Part shown: positions 51,376-63,394 of the stretch, in pieces
Numbering within the stretch: the first letter of the stretch is position 1
How the letters are laid out: each line of letters opens with the position of its first letter
Source: Conoideocrella luteorostrata
Lineage: Eukaryota; Ascomycota; Sordariomycetes; Hypocreales; Clavicipitaceae
Length of the DNA stretch: 64,000 bases
NCBI GenBank assembly: GCA_032433595.1
Contig: JASWJB010000011.1
Coordinates: 240,025 to 304,024 of the forward strand
Direction of reading: 5' to 3'
Notes under the pieces: generated by a model
Seen by the model: the letters and a program-made list of their open reading frames with translations, nothing else
Told to the model about the DNA's origin: nothing
Database searches by the model: none
Made by a program: the position numbers and the translations under genes

Positions 51376-52827
51376 GCTTGATTTCCCCTTATATTTGAAG
51401 CCCTCATCTCTCTGCGTACACTTCAACGCTTACAAAGAATTAGGTTCCAGTTTTTTGGCATCAACGGCGACGCAAGCAATTTGAATCTTGATGTATCCCT
51501 TAGCTGAGGTTCAATCAGGTGTATACCCCCAGCTATTCAAGTCCTCAGGCCCGATGATATCCCCCAACGGTGGCGTGAAGAGGTGTGGAATTACAGACAA
51601 CGGTTTCGGCCATTAGGCCATTTCGGTTGTTGGGCTTTGAGTGCTTTACACATGTCTCTACAAGCTTGGTGAATGTAAAACAGATAAATATATCAGATGA
51701 AAAGGGTCATGTATCTTCGAACACAATAGCATTTGGACGTAATAGGAATGAGAATATGTCGGGCTATGTGATACATTCTCTCTTCCATTCACCAGCAACC
51801 GCCAGCCTGCTTGATCGAGCTAGGTTGTCAATGACCACAAAGATTGCTGATGGATTTGTAATAGTACGATACAGACGTACCTACTCATGTGCAGCGTTTT
51901 TTGAGAGTCTGATAGAGGCGCGTACAGGAAAGAACCTTCGTGACTAGCTGCATGGTTATCCAAGACCAGCAAGAATGGCGTTGTCAAATGCTCCCCCATT
52001 TAACGACGTGTACGCGCACTGCCTTTGGCGAATAAACGATTTCAGTCTCAAAGTAATACGAACGTGAATTTCATATCCGGAAACGTATCTTAGATACAAT
52101 GAACATAAATATCCCAAGGGGGACGGCCATGTTCGCACATATAGAGAGCATCCGACAAAATAAGAGGTGTACTGATATAATGCCTCTAACATTGCTCTTC
52201 TCTAAACTAGTTCATATTTCGCGTTGTCAGATGCCGGAGCAATTAAACACATCGCATAAAGCAAAGACGGGCCCCGACTGGGGTTGGTTTCGCATCTTCG
52301 CGCAATGACGAGGCAAGAGGATGGCGAGTTGGTTTCAGCCCACAAATGCTCCTTTACAGTAGTTACTCATAGCACGGAGTAACTACGGAATACTGTACGG
52401 AGTATATACATACGATTCGGCCCACATCTTACCCAAACAGGGGTGGATAGGACGGGAGGATGTATCTAACTAGTTACGCCGTTGCTTGGCATTCCCCGTA
52501 GCCGTCTAATGCAAAGTAGGCTAGTCACTCACTCCACTCTATTACTCCCTGCTGGCAACTTCACTTGGTACTCGTCATTGGCTTTGTTGCTTTATCACCA
52601 ACTCATCCGCAGCTAACAATGGGTCATGATTACCACCAATTACCCCCGTCTGAAGCTTGATACATTTCGTCTTCAAGTACGACACTGCAGCCGAGCCTCG
52701 GTTGATCAACTGAACGCGCTTCTGTAATATATTTAGTAGAGCCATTCCAACGAATACGCAGCTGAGCACTGATGCGAAGCTGCAACGAAGATACCCGCGA
52801 GCTGCTGTCGCCAAGTTCGCGGTTACC
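51376..52827. other. Gene-free region between Far/CTF1 gene and LysM gene
   Basis: About 1.45 kb. TACGGAGTA-type sites cluster at 52373..52404. A 120-codon ORF near 51585 has no recognisable features. Confidence 0.5.
52373..52404. repeat. Cluster of three TACGGAGTA-like sites
   Basis: CACGGAGTA, TACGGAATA and TACGGAGTA in the same orientation within 32 bp, about 420 bp upstream of the LysM gene. Confidence 0.55.
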
Positions 52828-54654
52828 ATGACCGACCAGGGCAGTTCAGGGAATGCTCCGACCACCTTGTCCTCATCCGCTGTATTATCAAAATCGCAGG
52901 GAACGGCCTCGAGCGTCATTCGCCCACGGAATCGCCGCCTAAACGCCTTGGACCAAGTCCAAACAGCACCCGTGAAAACCAATACTACGGGGAGCAGTGC
53001 GAGCCTCTACCTCCAAGAAAGCACTGCAAAGGACCACACAGCTACCTCTCAATCTTCAGGAAGACCACGAGTAGGTTCCGGCCAGAATAATGGAGCGGCT
53101 ACCAGCGATCTGACGCAATTTCTCGGCGACTCTTGGAGCCACAGTTGGACATCAGTACAGACATTTGCTTCAGCTTTCTTGTACAGCAGTGGCGACCGTT
53201 CGAAAAGCAATATATTGCCACAGGCTAGACCACGTCATAGTGGGAATTTACCACCAAACACATGGGGTCCAGCACCGCCGACCAGTGTACTTCCAGGACG
53301 GGACATTGCTGCAGGATCCATAGCTCACAGGGAGGCCGCTTTGAAAGCAGTCAAAACAGCGAGCGTATTAGAGAGTCATGAAGGGGTAAATGGAGGCCTC
53401 GATATCGTAGGAAGGCACAAACGCCGAACTTCCGATGAGATTACCCCTGTCACTCCGCAGGTGGAAGAAGAATTGGTCTTCGTTCATGACGTCCAGCCCA
53501 ATGACACTTATGCAGGCATAATCCTCCGATATAAGTGTCGTGAGGATGTTTTCCGGAGATCAAATGGTCTCTGGTCCCGAGACAGTGTGCAGACGCGCAA
53601 GCGACTGATAATACCGGTTGATGCCTGTGAGATAAAGGGACGACCATGTAATCCTCCATTGTGGCATCAGACCTGTGAGACAGATCTTTTAGCTCCAACT
53701 CCATCAGCTCCCAACGAATCATTGTCTTGCAATGGAGGGTCAAGCAACGACTTCTTTTCGCGGCCTGGTACCGATGCACGGGGCGATCATTGCACACTGG
53801 ACGTTGGAGGAGATGACAGGCTTTGGACACATGTGCGCTGGGTGCAGATTGACTCGTTTACAAAACCGGTCCAGATTGCACGTATAGCCCGACAGGCTTT
53901 GGGATATTTCCCTCCACGACGGAAAAAGAGTGTCAAGACGATGTCCTCTATGTCAACACCGAGGCAAAGCTCTGACTTGGCAAGTCTTACCCCAAACCCG
54001 ATTGAACGTCCATTGCCTCGTCGATTTAGCTCACTGGGTGGTCGTCCGCCGGTTTCTAGTTCGTCAACGCTATCGCGAAGCCGTGCAGGAAGTGAGGCGA
54101 CCGATAACCTGCCAACATGGATGCGACGGCCTGGCGGTGTTGGTTCCATGAGCAAGTCTGTAAGAGAGCCAGGTCCCGATAAAGACTACTTCAATTCTTG
54201 GACGAAGAAACACTTGCCAGGACTTAACATCGAAGGCCTACCTTCCATGTCCGTAATGGGATCAGAAACTGCGCAGTTTGGATTTGGACAAGCCTCTGCC
54301 GGTATTGTTGAAAGTCCGTTTGGCGAAGGGCGAGACGCTGTGAGCAATTCCTGGCACGGGAGTGGGCTAGACAGGGCAGCAGCGGTGGTAGAACACTGGT
54401 TGCGAGGTGCTTTGGCTAAGAGGCCTACTACCCCTCTTCTAGGAGGTCGACCAAAACTAATGGGCATGTCCTCAGATCAAGATGTCAGTGACTTGATCGA
54501 ACTGACAGACGCAGCTACTGAGGATGGCAAGCTACTGGGCATACCGACCACAATGTCTCCTGGCACCACTAGGGGGTTCGATAGCAATACAACTCTGAGG
54601 GGTAGAGCCAGTCTGTCATCAAACAAAGGTGGGCCGCATCCAAAAGATGACTGA
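52828..54654 (+). CDS. Intracellular LysM-domain protein
   Basis: Single exon, 608 aa. One LysM-like domain at about residues 213-265 (FVHDVQPNDTYAGIILRYKC, then VFRRSNGLWSRD and RLIIPVDAC). The rest is Ser/Pro-rich and probably disordered, with a more conserved-looking C-terminal stretch (AAAVVEHWLRGALAKRP). There is no signal peptide and no transmembrane helix, so unlike secreted LysM effectors it should be cytoplasmic. Fungi carry such intracellular LysM proteins; their function is unknown to me. The start is the first ATG of the ORF and has no conserved sequence to confirm it. Confidence 0.8.
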   Translation: MTDQGSSGNAPTTLSSSAVLSKSQGTASSVIRPRNRRLNALDQVQTAPVKTNTTGSSASLYLQESTAKDHTATSQSSGRPRVGSGQNNGAATSDLTQFLGDSWSHSWTSVQTFASAFLYSSGDRSKSNILPQARPRHSGNLPPNTWGPAPPTSVLPGRDIAAGSIAHREAALKAVKTASVLESHEGVNGGLDIVGRHKRRTSDEITPVTPQVEEELVFVHDVQPNDTYAGIILRYKCREDVFRRSNGLWSRDSVQTRKRLIIPVDACEIKGRPCNPPLWHQTCETDLLAPTPSAPNESLSCNGGSSNDFFSRPGTDARGDHCTLDVGGDDRLWTHVRWVQIDSFTKPVQIARIARQALGYFPPRRKKSVKTMSSMSTPRQSSDLASLTPNPIERPLPRRFSSLGGRPPVSSSSTLSRSRAGSEATDNLPTWMRRPGGVGSMSKSVREPGPDKDYFNSWTKKHLPGLNIEGLPSMSVMGSETAQFGFGQASAGIVESPFGEGRDAVSNSWHGSGLDRAAAVVEHWLRGALAKRPTTPLLGGRPKLMGMSSDQDVSDLIELTDAATEDGKLLGIPTTMSPGTTRGFDSNTTLRGRASLSSNKGGPHPKDD

Positions 54655-56687
54655 ATGGACTGTGTTGTTGGTAACTTCTGGCTCATTGATGTTGGGGCTG
54701 AAAGTCTTTCACGTACGTGAGCTTCTACCCAAACTTGCCTAGACGTGTCTTTGGTCTCCTTTTCTCCCCCTTTCTTTCTTGTGACACCAGAGAGGGTTCA
54801 AGGTGGGGAAATGGGGCAATGCAAATAGTTTGTCCCCTTCCTACGTTTTCACATCTGTATTGTTGTCTTCTGGCGTTAGAATGGAGCAATTATAAAGTTT
54901 TTAGCTGGTTACATTTATACTGTGGTGAGGCATTCTTCACTTGTCAAGTTTCTCTTGTTCAGCGTGGGCTATAACTACTAATGCAGGTCAGTTATCAAAT
55001 ACCTTTGAAGTTAGGAAGTAGAGTGAATGATCCCGTGAATAACAAACAACAATGGTAGTTTTTGTCGGTTGTCTCAAGTTCTCGAAGTGAGGCTTTAGAT
55101 CCATGCCATAAGTACCTATAACAATTAGTATGTATCCCCAACTCAGCTTGAAACATGGCCAGTGGTGGAGATAGGTCTACTAAGCAAGTGTCTGCTAGAC
55201 TTTGGGTGATAACCTCTGACCTACTCAGTAAGCCTTTTCCCTTTTCCCTAACGTCTACATAAATCTCCCAACAGCTCTCTCGTAGGGAACGCAGGCTAGA
55301 TGCCAATTTGCATTGAATGTCGACATCCTGTCAAGACCTTTTAGACTCAATGCCCTGATGCTGATGACAAGACTAGCGGACACATCATTCGATTGACTGT
55401 CTACCACAACTGTTGGCGCGTTTGCGATAAACCTGTTGAGCTTGATTTTGTTGTTAAGTATCTGATCGTCAAATTTATTTGGAATGTGCCCCTCCGTTAG
55501 GTTTACGAATATCTGCTTCAAAACACATTAATGCGAGATGGCGATCAATTTGACGTGGGTAAAACAGTTATTAATATACATTGTATGGCAATCTTCGGAG
55601 GTCTTTCTTTCCTTGTTCCATTTCACTTCTCGCAATTGATAAGAATTTCAATGTTCACAGAAGCCTACTGACATAGCTAGCTTAAGCAGCCTTCAATCAT
55701 TCGCCTCGGCGTTCTTTTTTAACTAATCATCTAACTTGAGCGGGTATCGAGCAATAGAAATAGCCCGTCGTGGGATTGGGCGGCAGCAACTTTAGGTAAC
55801 TTGGCGTAGCGATCTATCATGCTGCAATATCTATTCCTCTTGATGCTCTGTGCCCTGTCGAGACTGGCTTTCCATATAAGCATTCGATACCTCACTTGCT
55901 TGCCTTTCTCCCGTCTCAATGCACCGGGCATTATGCCTTGACATCCAAGATCGAATACAATATCAACAGTGCGACTTGTATCATCTTCAATGAAGTTGTA
56001 TCCTATTTTTTTTGTTTTATGGACTTATGGTGTTCCTGCTGCAGCCGGGTCTGGCAGTTGTTTCGATTCACGTTGAAGCCTTTCATATATTATTGGACTG
56101 CTAGTACTACACCGTATATATTCTTGCAATAGTTGGCGCAGCATCACGTTAGGTTATGGACGGTTTATGTTAGGTACTGCTGGGCTCGGCGGCGTATATT
56201 CAAGCGACGACAGTGGTGTTGCCGCCGATGAGAGGGCTCTGTGGGCACTGGTTATACTGACAATGGAATGGGCTGGTCAATTAGCGGTTGGTTAGGAGGC
56301 AGTATTTTGATAGAAATATTCATATAAACCGAATTATGACGAGCTAAGGATCATCACATGCGAATCATTTGTGCTTGGTTCTTCAGGATCCAGGAAATGA
56401 AAGGCTGTAATTTTCGCATACGCATCTTATCGAGAAGGCATGAGCTGACTTCTAAACCAGTCTGGACTCTGCCGACGAATGGCCAGATTTCGTGGCAGTG
56501 TAATGTAGTCCCGTATATGTTGCGCATGCTATTTAGGCCATGCTCTTGTGGAGACAAAAAATACTTCTTCCTGCCGTGATAGTAATTTTTAATCCTAGAA
56601 AACGCCGATTGTAAACGCAATATATTTACAGGCGGTCTCCACCGTCCTGCCAAGCAACTCGCATCCAATTTGACGTGCCCCCTAAGC
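54655..56687. other. Gene-free convergent region LysM/VMA9
   Basis: About 2.0 kb. Two overlapping minus-strand ORFs (54995..55306 and 55255..55521) have protein-like composition but match nothing I recognise and might be a decayed gene. Nothing else was seen. Confidence 0.45.
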
Positions 56688-57086
56688 TTAATGGCCTAGG
56701 AACTCTTCTCGCAAGTCGTTTCTCTTCGGCTCAATCAACGGGTGCAATTGTGCGAGGAAGGTTATTGCCCACATGAGATAGCAGCTAACGACGGAGAGAA
56801 TCAAGGAGGATCGCCAGAGGCTGTATGTGAATAATAAGTCAGTCAATCGGTCGCGGATATGCCTCTAGGAAATGCAGTTTCGGCGGAAAGTAGACATGTA
56901 TGAACGCAACATACACTTGATTCTCACCCTTCGGGGCAAGGAACCATGATGCAATGCAGAGAGCCACGATGACGGCTAGGCCAATGAAGACAGCGTACCT
57001 GGGACAAACGCGGTAAAGGGATTAGCTACATGGAGTTTAGGGCACGAACCAGAAGTTCTGCAAGACCGTGCTTACCCTTGTGCCAT
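56688..57086 (-). CDS. VMA9: V-type proton ATPase subunit e
   Basis: Three short exons (57076..57086, 56915..56998, 56688..56820) give 75 aa; the exons are too short for an ORF scan. Exon 1 is only 11 nt (ATG GCA CAA GG). Spliced, the protein starts MAQGYAVFIGLAVIVALCIA, passes WFLAPKGENQ and then LWRSSLILSVVSCYLMWAIT, FLAQLHPLIEPKR and ends NDLREEFLGH. Two membrane helices, the KGENQ loop and the HPLI/PKR end are diagnostic for subunit e (Vma9), a small membrane part of the Vo sector. The length matches the family. Splice signals GTAAGC, GTATGT and CAG acceptors are good. Confidence 0.92.
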
Positions 57087-57608
57087 TATAGATTTACTGA
57101 GCACTTGCGGTGTCTCTTTTTGGATGTATGCACAAATGGCGTTGATGTACGGGTTAGGATATCATGGTCGCAAGGCGCTTGGTTCTCTGAAGCAGCTACG
57201 CCTGGGCAATTTTGCTTAGTAAGCTTGAGTATGGCTTTGGAGGCGGCTCACGAAACTTTTTGCCATTCAACTCCTTCCACTTTGTTGGGTATTTGTGATA
57301 GAGACATCAACTCACAGGAAAATAGATTAAAATTTCATTTGCGAGTAAGTGGCTAATTTAAACATCCTTCTCGAACTTCAAATCTGCCTCGTCCCTCACA
57401 GCGCTATGAATGCCTGCAGCTCAGCTCCACCATAATTCCTTGCCTTGATGAAGTGTGCATCGGCGATTTTCAACACCTTCAATTCTACTAAATAAAATAA
57501 ATTTCCCCTCATGCTTGCTCCTTGTTAAGTGATGTCCAAAACGCTGCCGCAATCTTTTCTAGATCTAATGTCTTATGATACTATCATGTTCTCATGGGGT
57601 TCAGGGTC

Positions 57609-57735
57609 TATTACTTATCTAAATTATTAACACAATAATTTATGAACCCCTTTTCAAAATGATTCCTAGTTTTAAAATAAAAATTAAAATAATTTTTTGT
57701 CGCTTATAGACTTATCTTAATATGGAAAAATACTC
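57609..57735. repeat. AT-rich tract
   Basis: About 125 bp with long A/T runs in the VMA9/ARG2 gap; possibly a decayed repeat. No terminal repeats were seen. Confidence 0.45.
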
Positions 57736-58178
57736 ATTAGATGCCGGCTATACCCTGCCGGAGAACACTTTGCAGATTTGCGGTGTGTGGCGGCGTGCAG
57801 AATGAACAGTGCGGCAGCACAATGAACATCAACAATAAACAATTATATGGTTCGTGCTTGCGCCCATGAATTCAATGCATCATTGAAGTCAAATTCGTGT
57901 AGCAAAGATTAAAGGAACCTCCTAATTGCGATTGTAACTTTCATCACTTCTAATAACATGTAAACCACGCTCAGACAGAAACTAACTATACACCACAAAA
58001 CGCAAATAGCAAGTTATCCCCGAGCAATTAATACCAAGTATCCTACGTCAACAGGTACGGAACACTTCGCAATCTAATTAGAAAAGCTAGCTATAAAAAT
58101 AAGTTAAATTTTAAAAGGCAATAGTACGACTTCAACTATACTCCCGAACATAGAGTGGTATTCTATTTCCATCTCAAG

Positions 58179-58193
58179 TACGGAGTACTCCGC
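58179..58193. repeat. Near-perfect TACGGAGTACTCCG palindrome
   Basis: Same two-half-site form as at 33170, with the last base pair changed (ends CCGC). Confidence 0.6.
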
Positions 58194-59332
58194 AAGCTAG
58201 GTATAATGCGGGATTTTAGAAAACACGTGACTGCTCTACAGAAGCTCGTTTTTTTTCAGAACCAAATCACCTGTAAGAGCAGTGACCGGAGCACTGCGCA
58301 TGACGACCACAAAATATTAGTGTCTCGAGGCAACTCCGCCATTCTGGCACAGGAGGTGCCTCGAACTCTGCGCCGGCAGCTACGCAATTTCCTCCGCCAA
58401 CCTGGGATGAATGGTAGAGCAATCAATAAACAGCTTGCTCTTAACCTCCATCCCGAGCATAACTGCGAATACGGCCTCGTCGTTGGCTACACCCAACCCA
58501 TATTTCCTAATTCAATCCAAAGAAGTGTGAGCGCCATTGTCGAACTATTCACTTTGCTATACAGCTGTAAGATCGTTTCAAAATATGCTTCTGTAGAAAA
58601 CAATAATTATTAGACCAGCTTATGAAACCGTACTCTGCTAAGTTATGAGGCAAACTCGGCTGTGGGCAGTGCTTGTTAATTGCCATCTCGCTCCCTCCAT
58701 TAATAAGCAACGCAGAATTGCTACATTGCTTAATCACGGCGACACGGGGTACCGCTGGGTGATAAGATAGAATACAATCATCACAGTTACAACGCATAAA
58801 AGACGGATGGTATATTTTTGACCTCCTATATTCCCATTACTGAACCTGATTTCTTACGTGATACTATCCCGGAGTCGAGAAGTGTGATTCAAATCTACAA
58901 TGGCTGGAGTATGTGTACTTGGCTCATGGACCACTTATTGTAGGCAAGACGGGGTTAGCCCATGCTGAAGCATGGACGTACTCCGTAACGCATCGACCGC
59001 TGACCCCGCGCCAAATACTGACGGTGTATCAACCTCCCTCTGCCCCAAAGCCTCGAAGGGATTGAACAAAAACCCTCCCACACCAAGTCACTTACACCGG
59101 GGTACCTATATTGTACAACAATTTTTAGTCTTCAGAATCACATCATCCACTACATTTGTGCTCTGATTCATGTCGAGCATTTAAGTAAAGTTTGGCTGAG
59201 TACTAAAATATCCGAATTTAGATCAGCCGCTGGCACGGCAAGTTAAGCTCCTTGAATCACCGTGAGCATCACTTGAGCTGTCCCTGTGTCTCGCCGACAG
59301 GTCGCGATGTTGACAAATTCTTAACCTACATC

Positions 59333-61394
59333 ATGACTCGGAGTTGTTACACGCACAAAGCGCTCATCTACGGCAATAACTTGACGACGACTACAAAACT
59401 CAATTATTCGTCCTATCTCATATTGCGACCGGGTCGACGAAGTCGCCATGATCGCACAGGTCTGGCTCACTGCAAATCAGTCAAGTCGTTGTGTCAACAA
59501 GGGGCATCCATCCGATGGATATCCACTCCCTCGGCTACGAGAGCAAAGAAGCAGGCTTTAGATAGAGTGAGTGGTCATTCACCATCATAGGAAGAGTGAT
59601 GAATTTCCCCCTGACACACGTGCTGCGCAGGACGTAATAGTTTCCGTCCTCGAATCTGCAGCCACGAGGCGAGATGCAAAGGGCTATCTCCAGAAGTATA
59701 CCTCCAAGCAACGTAAATATTCGGAAATTCCCGATAAGTTAGCCTCAAAGAGCCATGGTATAGTAATCAATGAGCACACAGAGGAGCCTGTCGAAGCCGC
59801 CATTGTCAAACTACGTCTCCCTCAAGAAATCTCATCAGCTACCCTCTGTGGGATTGCCAAAACGCTGTCGCAGCTTCGTGCTCTTGGCCTCACTGCCTTG
59901 GTGGTTGTCGATTGTGGCTTGACAGCAGATCGACAAATATTTGAAGATGAAGCTTTACGTCTCTGTGAAGCTATAGACTCGTTCGGCAGCCCTGGTGCAA
60001 AACTAGTAGATCATGTGTTTCTTGTACAACAGAAGGGTATCTCTTCATCGTTACAGCTCAATACAGATTCTATACTGGTGAAGGATAGTGGTCTTTTGAA
60101 AAAATCCCTACATCATGGCATGATTGTTGTGATTCCATCCCTAGCTCGGCAAGACGAGATTTCTTCTCAAAGACCTGCTGAAGCGAACGGGACGACACTT
60201 GCTCTGACCAAATATTTGGCGGGTTTCCAATTTGAGCCTGCAAAAGGTGAGCTGCCGGTTCGGATTACGCAGAACCAACGACCAGAGACTGTAGCTTCTG
60301 TTGAGCGAGTCATCATTCTCGACCCCGTCGGCGGTACTCCAATGACTCGTCGTCCAGATGTTTCACATCGACTTATCAACCTTGAGCAGGAATATGATAG
60401 TCTTCTACGTTCTCTGACGGGTAATGAAACGCCGTTTCCTGATGGGCAAGACCTCAGCCGTGCTCAAGGCGGTCATCATGCAGCAAACCTTAGCTTGGCG
60501 AAGGCTGCTCTCACGTTCCTCCCTCATACATCATCCGCGCTGATTACCACACCTCTAGCTGCTGCCAATATTGGTCAAAACACACCAGAAAATATGGACA
60601 TCAGCGCCGCGAGACACTCGCTGTCGGGCTTCGATGACATGGTCACAACTCGGAAACAGAAAAACCCGCTTCTACATAACTTGCTGACCAATCGTCCTGC
60701 ACTCTCCCCATCTTTGCCACTTCAAAGGATTCAAGGCGAGAAGCGTGCTTGTCTACAGAATGCAGATTTTGGTTCGGCAACACTTGTCAAAAGGGGGATG
60801 CCAGTGACAATTTATCCTGACCCAAGTCGACGACCTTGGTGTCCAGCAAAGCCGGGTTCACATCCTCTTCGTCTTACCGACAAGCTCATAGACCTTCCTC
60901 GACTCGTCTATCTCATAGAAGACTCATTCAACCGCAAACTCGACCTACAAGACTATCTATGCCGCGTCAATGACAATCTGGCCGGTATCATTATTGCTGG
61001 GGAATACGAAGGCGCTGCAATTTTGACGTGGGAGTTGCCAACAGACATCAATGAGCAAGCTGCACATGATCAACATCGATTTGTTCCATATCTGGACAAA
61101 TTCGCAGTTTTGAAAAGCCAACAGGGTAGTAGTGGTGTTGCCGACATTGTTTTCAACGCTATGGTACAAAATTGTTTCCCAGATGGAGTGTGCTGGAGGA
61201 GCCGCAAAGACAATCCCGTTAACAAGTGGTACTTTGAGCGGTCAATAGGAACCTGTCAACTGCCTGATTCAAACTGGGTAATGTTTTGGACGACTATGGA
61301 CGCCAAGGAGCGAGGCTTAACTCTTCAAGACTACGAATCAGTCTGTCGAGGGGTTGAACCGTCATGGGCAGATAGAAATCTTGTACCAGATTAG
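59333..61394 (+). CDS. ARG2: Amino-acid N-acetyltransferase (N-acetylglutamate synthase), mitochondrial
   Basis: Two exons (59333..59566, 59631..61394; 64 nt intron) give about 665 aa. The first 78 codons form a basic, hydroxylated mitochondrial leader; an in-frame ATG 27 codons upstream (59252) is a possible alternative start. Exon 2 opens DVIVSVLESAATRRDAKGYL, typical of fungal ARG2. An amino-acid-kinase-like region follows (VKLRLPQEISSATLCGIAKT), and a C-terminal GNAT domain at about residues 500-650 (RLVYLIEDSFNRKLDLQDYL, IIAGEYEGAAILTWE, VNKWYFERSIGTCQLPDSNW). Known role: first committed step of arginine synthesis, regulated with the N-acetylglutamate kinase. Called NAGS, not the Neurospora arg-2 carbamoyl-phosphate synthase subunit. 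Confidence 0.94.
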
Positions 61395-62088
61395 TACGGG
61401 TCATATCTTATGAGTCGTGGGATTAAGTTTGCGGACTCCGTCCCCGCGCGCAAATTTTCAAGTTTCATTCTAACGTAATTTCTCTCTCTCCAAGATGTAG
61501 CTTTGAGAAATGGTGGCTTTAATTGTGCTCAAGACCCTTTCCAGACTGTAAAGCAGTTCATGGTCGCGTGTATCTTGCTGCGCAAATCGGTTTCATGTGA
61601 CTAAAGGATTTTGTCCTATTGGCTGGCCATTCGGTAGAAGGGGATTGTTGCCTACGATTACCAAAAAGCAGTTGTAGATGTTAAGAAACTAGAAAATAAA
61701 CGAGAGCTGTATTGCGCTATGGTCCCCGACCCGAGGTCCAGCAAAGCTGTCTTGGAAGCGTCACGTGCTACATTTCAGTAGTGCTGCTGCGCACTTAGTG
61801 GGGGTTTCAACTAATTAAACCTGACAACGGATGGAGTTACGTACTCATTCTTGGGTGCTGTCATATTTGGTCCCCCTGCTCTCTCCTTGAACTGAACTAA
61901 TACTCCGTGCAGCGACAGGTGGTAGGACACCTCACGTCAGTCCCCAAATTCTTTAGAGATCGTTAAAGCTCTCGCTAGGATACCTACCGACAACATCCTC
62001 AATTTCCGCCTTCGCTTCATAGAACAGATTCCCGCTATCTTATAGCAAAAACTCCCAGTACACAGCTATTTTATCCGTCTCAACCAGG
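61395..62088. other. Intergenic region ARG2/BAR protein
   Basis: About 690 bp with a CACGTG near 61761 and a TACTCCGTG site at 61901. No gene was seen. Confidence 0.55.
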
Positions 62089-63394
62089 ATGGATTTCAAA
62101 AACTTCGGCAAGAACCTCTCGTAAGTATACTCAGTCTTAGTTCCCAGCGCCGTCTTGGTCGCCTTGTTGAATAATAAGCTGAAATTACGCGGCCACAGTG
62201 AAATTGGTGCGCAAATCACGCCGTTTGCGTCGCGCACTTTTCAGTTCACCAAGGAACAGTTTGGCCAGGCTGAAGATAAGGTACACAAGGCATAGATAAT
62301 TTATTTGCATGCATCGCTGACGGGCGCTGCTTGTATTAGACCCAGCTTCCACCTGACTACATCGACCTCGAGAAGAAGGTAGATGCATTGAAGCAGGCTC
62401 ATCAGAGGATGATCGCTGTGACGTGAGTCTTACTTCCTTTTGACAGCACTGAGTATGCCATCTTTCATCAACGAGCACATACTAAAGACGAATATTTAAA
62501 GCTCGCAATATTCGAACGAGGCCTACGATTATCCCCCTAATATCAAGGAGACTTTTCAGGATCTTGGACGAACCGTCAGCGAGAAGGTCTCTCTCCTTTC
62601 CTCTGCAACAACTACTGCGGAAGCACAGGCTGCTCTTGTTGCACCCCCAAGCGCGAAGCCACAGCCCAAGACCTTTAGTCATGCTATAGCTCGAGCTAGT
62701 TTGGCAAGCAGTCAGTCGTTGCATCAGAACCACACTGGTGCAGGGGAAGATCCGTTGGCCACCGCTCTTGAGAAATATGCTATCATAATGGAGAGAGTCG
62801 GTGAAGCCAGACTTGCGCAGGATTCTCAGATCCAGAGCAGCTTCCTCGCGGGCTGGAATACGACACTCAACACGAACCTGAACTTTTCCACTCGTGCAAG
62901 GAAGAATGTTGAAAGATCCAGACTCTCTCTCGATGCCGTAAAGGCACGTGCAAAGGGAACTACCTTCAAGATTGGTGGGCAAGGCGCTCGAACCGATCAG
63001 CATGACGAGCAGGAACTGAGCCCTGAGGCACAGGAAGAGATTGAGAAGGCAGAGGATGAGTTTGTAACTCAGACCGAAGAAGCTGTAGGAGTAATGAAGA
63101 ATGTGAGATGTCGAAAAGCCGAACTCTATCCAAGAAATTGCTTGGCTGATTCTCTATTACCAGGTTATCGATTCCCCCGAGCCGCTTCGCAATCTCTCTG
63201 AGCTAGTCGCCGCCCAAATCGAGTACCACAAGAAGGCCTATGAAGTTCTCAGTGAACTCGCACCTGTTATTGATGGGCTGCAGACTGAGCAAGAGGTAAG
63301 CAGTGTACCGTAAATATTGAAAATTCATTCTCGCTATTATGCTAACAGAGAAAGCCAGGCCAGCTACCGAAAGAGCCGGGAAGAGGGCTCGTAA
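62089..63394 (+). CDS. BAR-domain protein, Gvp36 type
   Basis: Six exons (62089..62120, 62199..62280, 62340..62422, 62502..63102, 63164..63295, 63359..63394) give about 321 aa. The protein begins MDFKNFGKNLSEIGAQITPF, continues FTKEQFGQAEDKTQLPPDYI and DLEKKVDALKQAHQ, and ends ASYRKSREEGS. This is the fungal BAR family of yeast Gvp36, a curved coiled-coil dimer that binds membranes, placed at Golgi vesicles and linked to endocytosis. One acceptor is AAAG, forced by frame. Every junction restores an uninterrupted helical sequence. Confidence 0.92.

Larger units (their letters stand above)
57087..59332. other. Large gene-free divergent region VMA9/ARG2
   Basis: About 2.25 kb. It has an AT-rich stretch (57609..57735), another near 58080, and TACGGAGTA-type sites at 58179 and 58979. 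The 152-codon ORF at 58155..58613 (+) includes the first motif copy and looks like chance. Confidence 0.5.

Noticed and set aside
58155..58613. 152-codon ORF (+) upstream of ARG2
   Set aside because: Contains the dispersed TACGGAGTA palindrome, no recognisable motif; two or three ORFs this long are expected by chance in 64 kb on six frames.
59252..59630. Arginine attenuator peptide uORF upstream of ARG2
   Set aside because: That uORF belongs to the Neurospora arg-2 carbamoyl-phosphate synthase gene, a different gene with a similar name; no such peptide is seen here.
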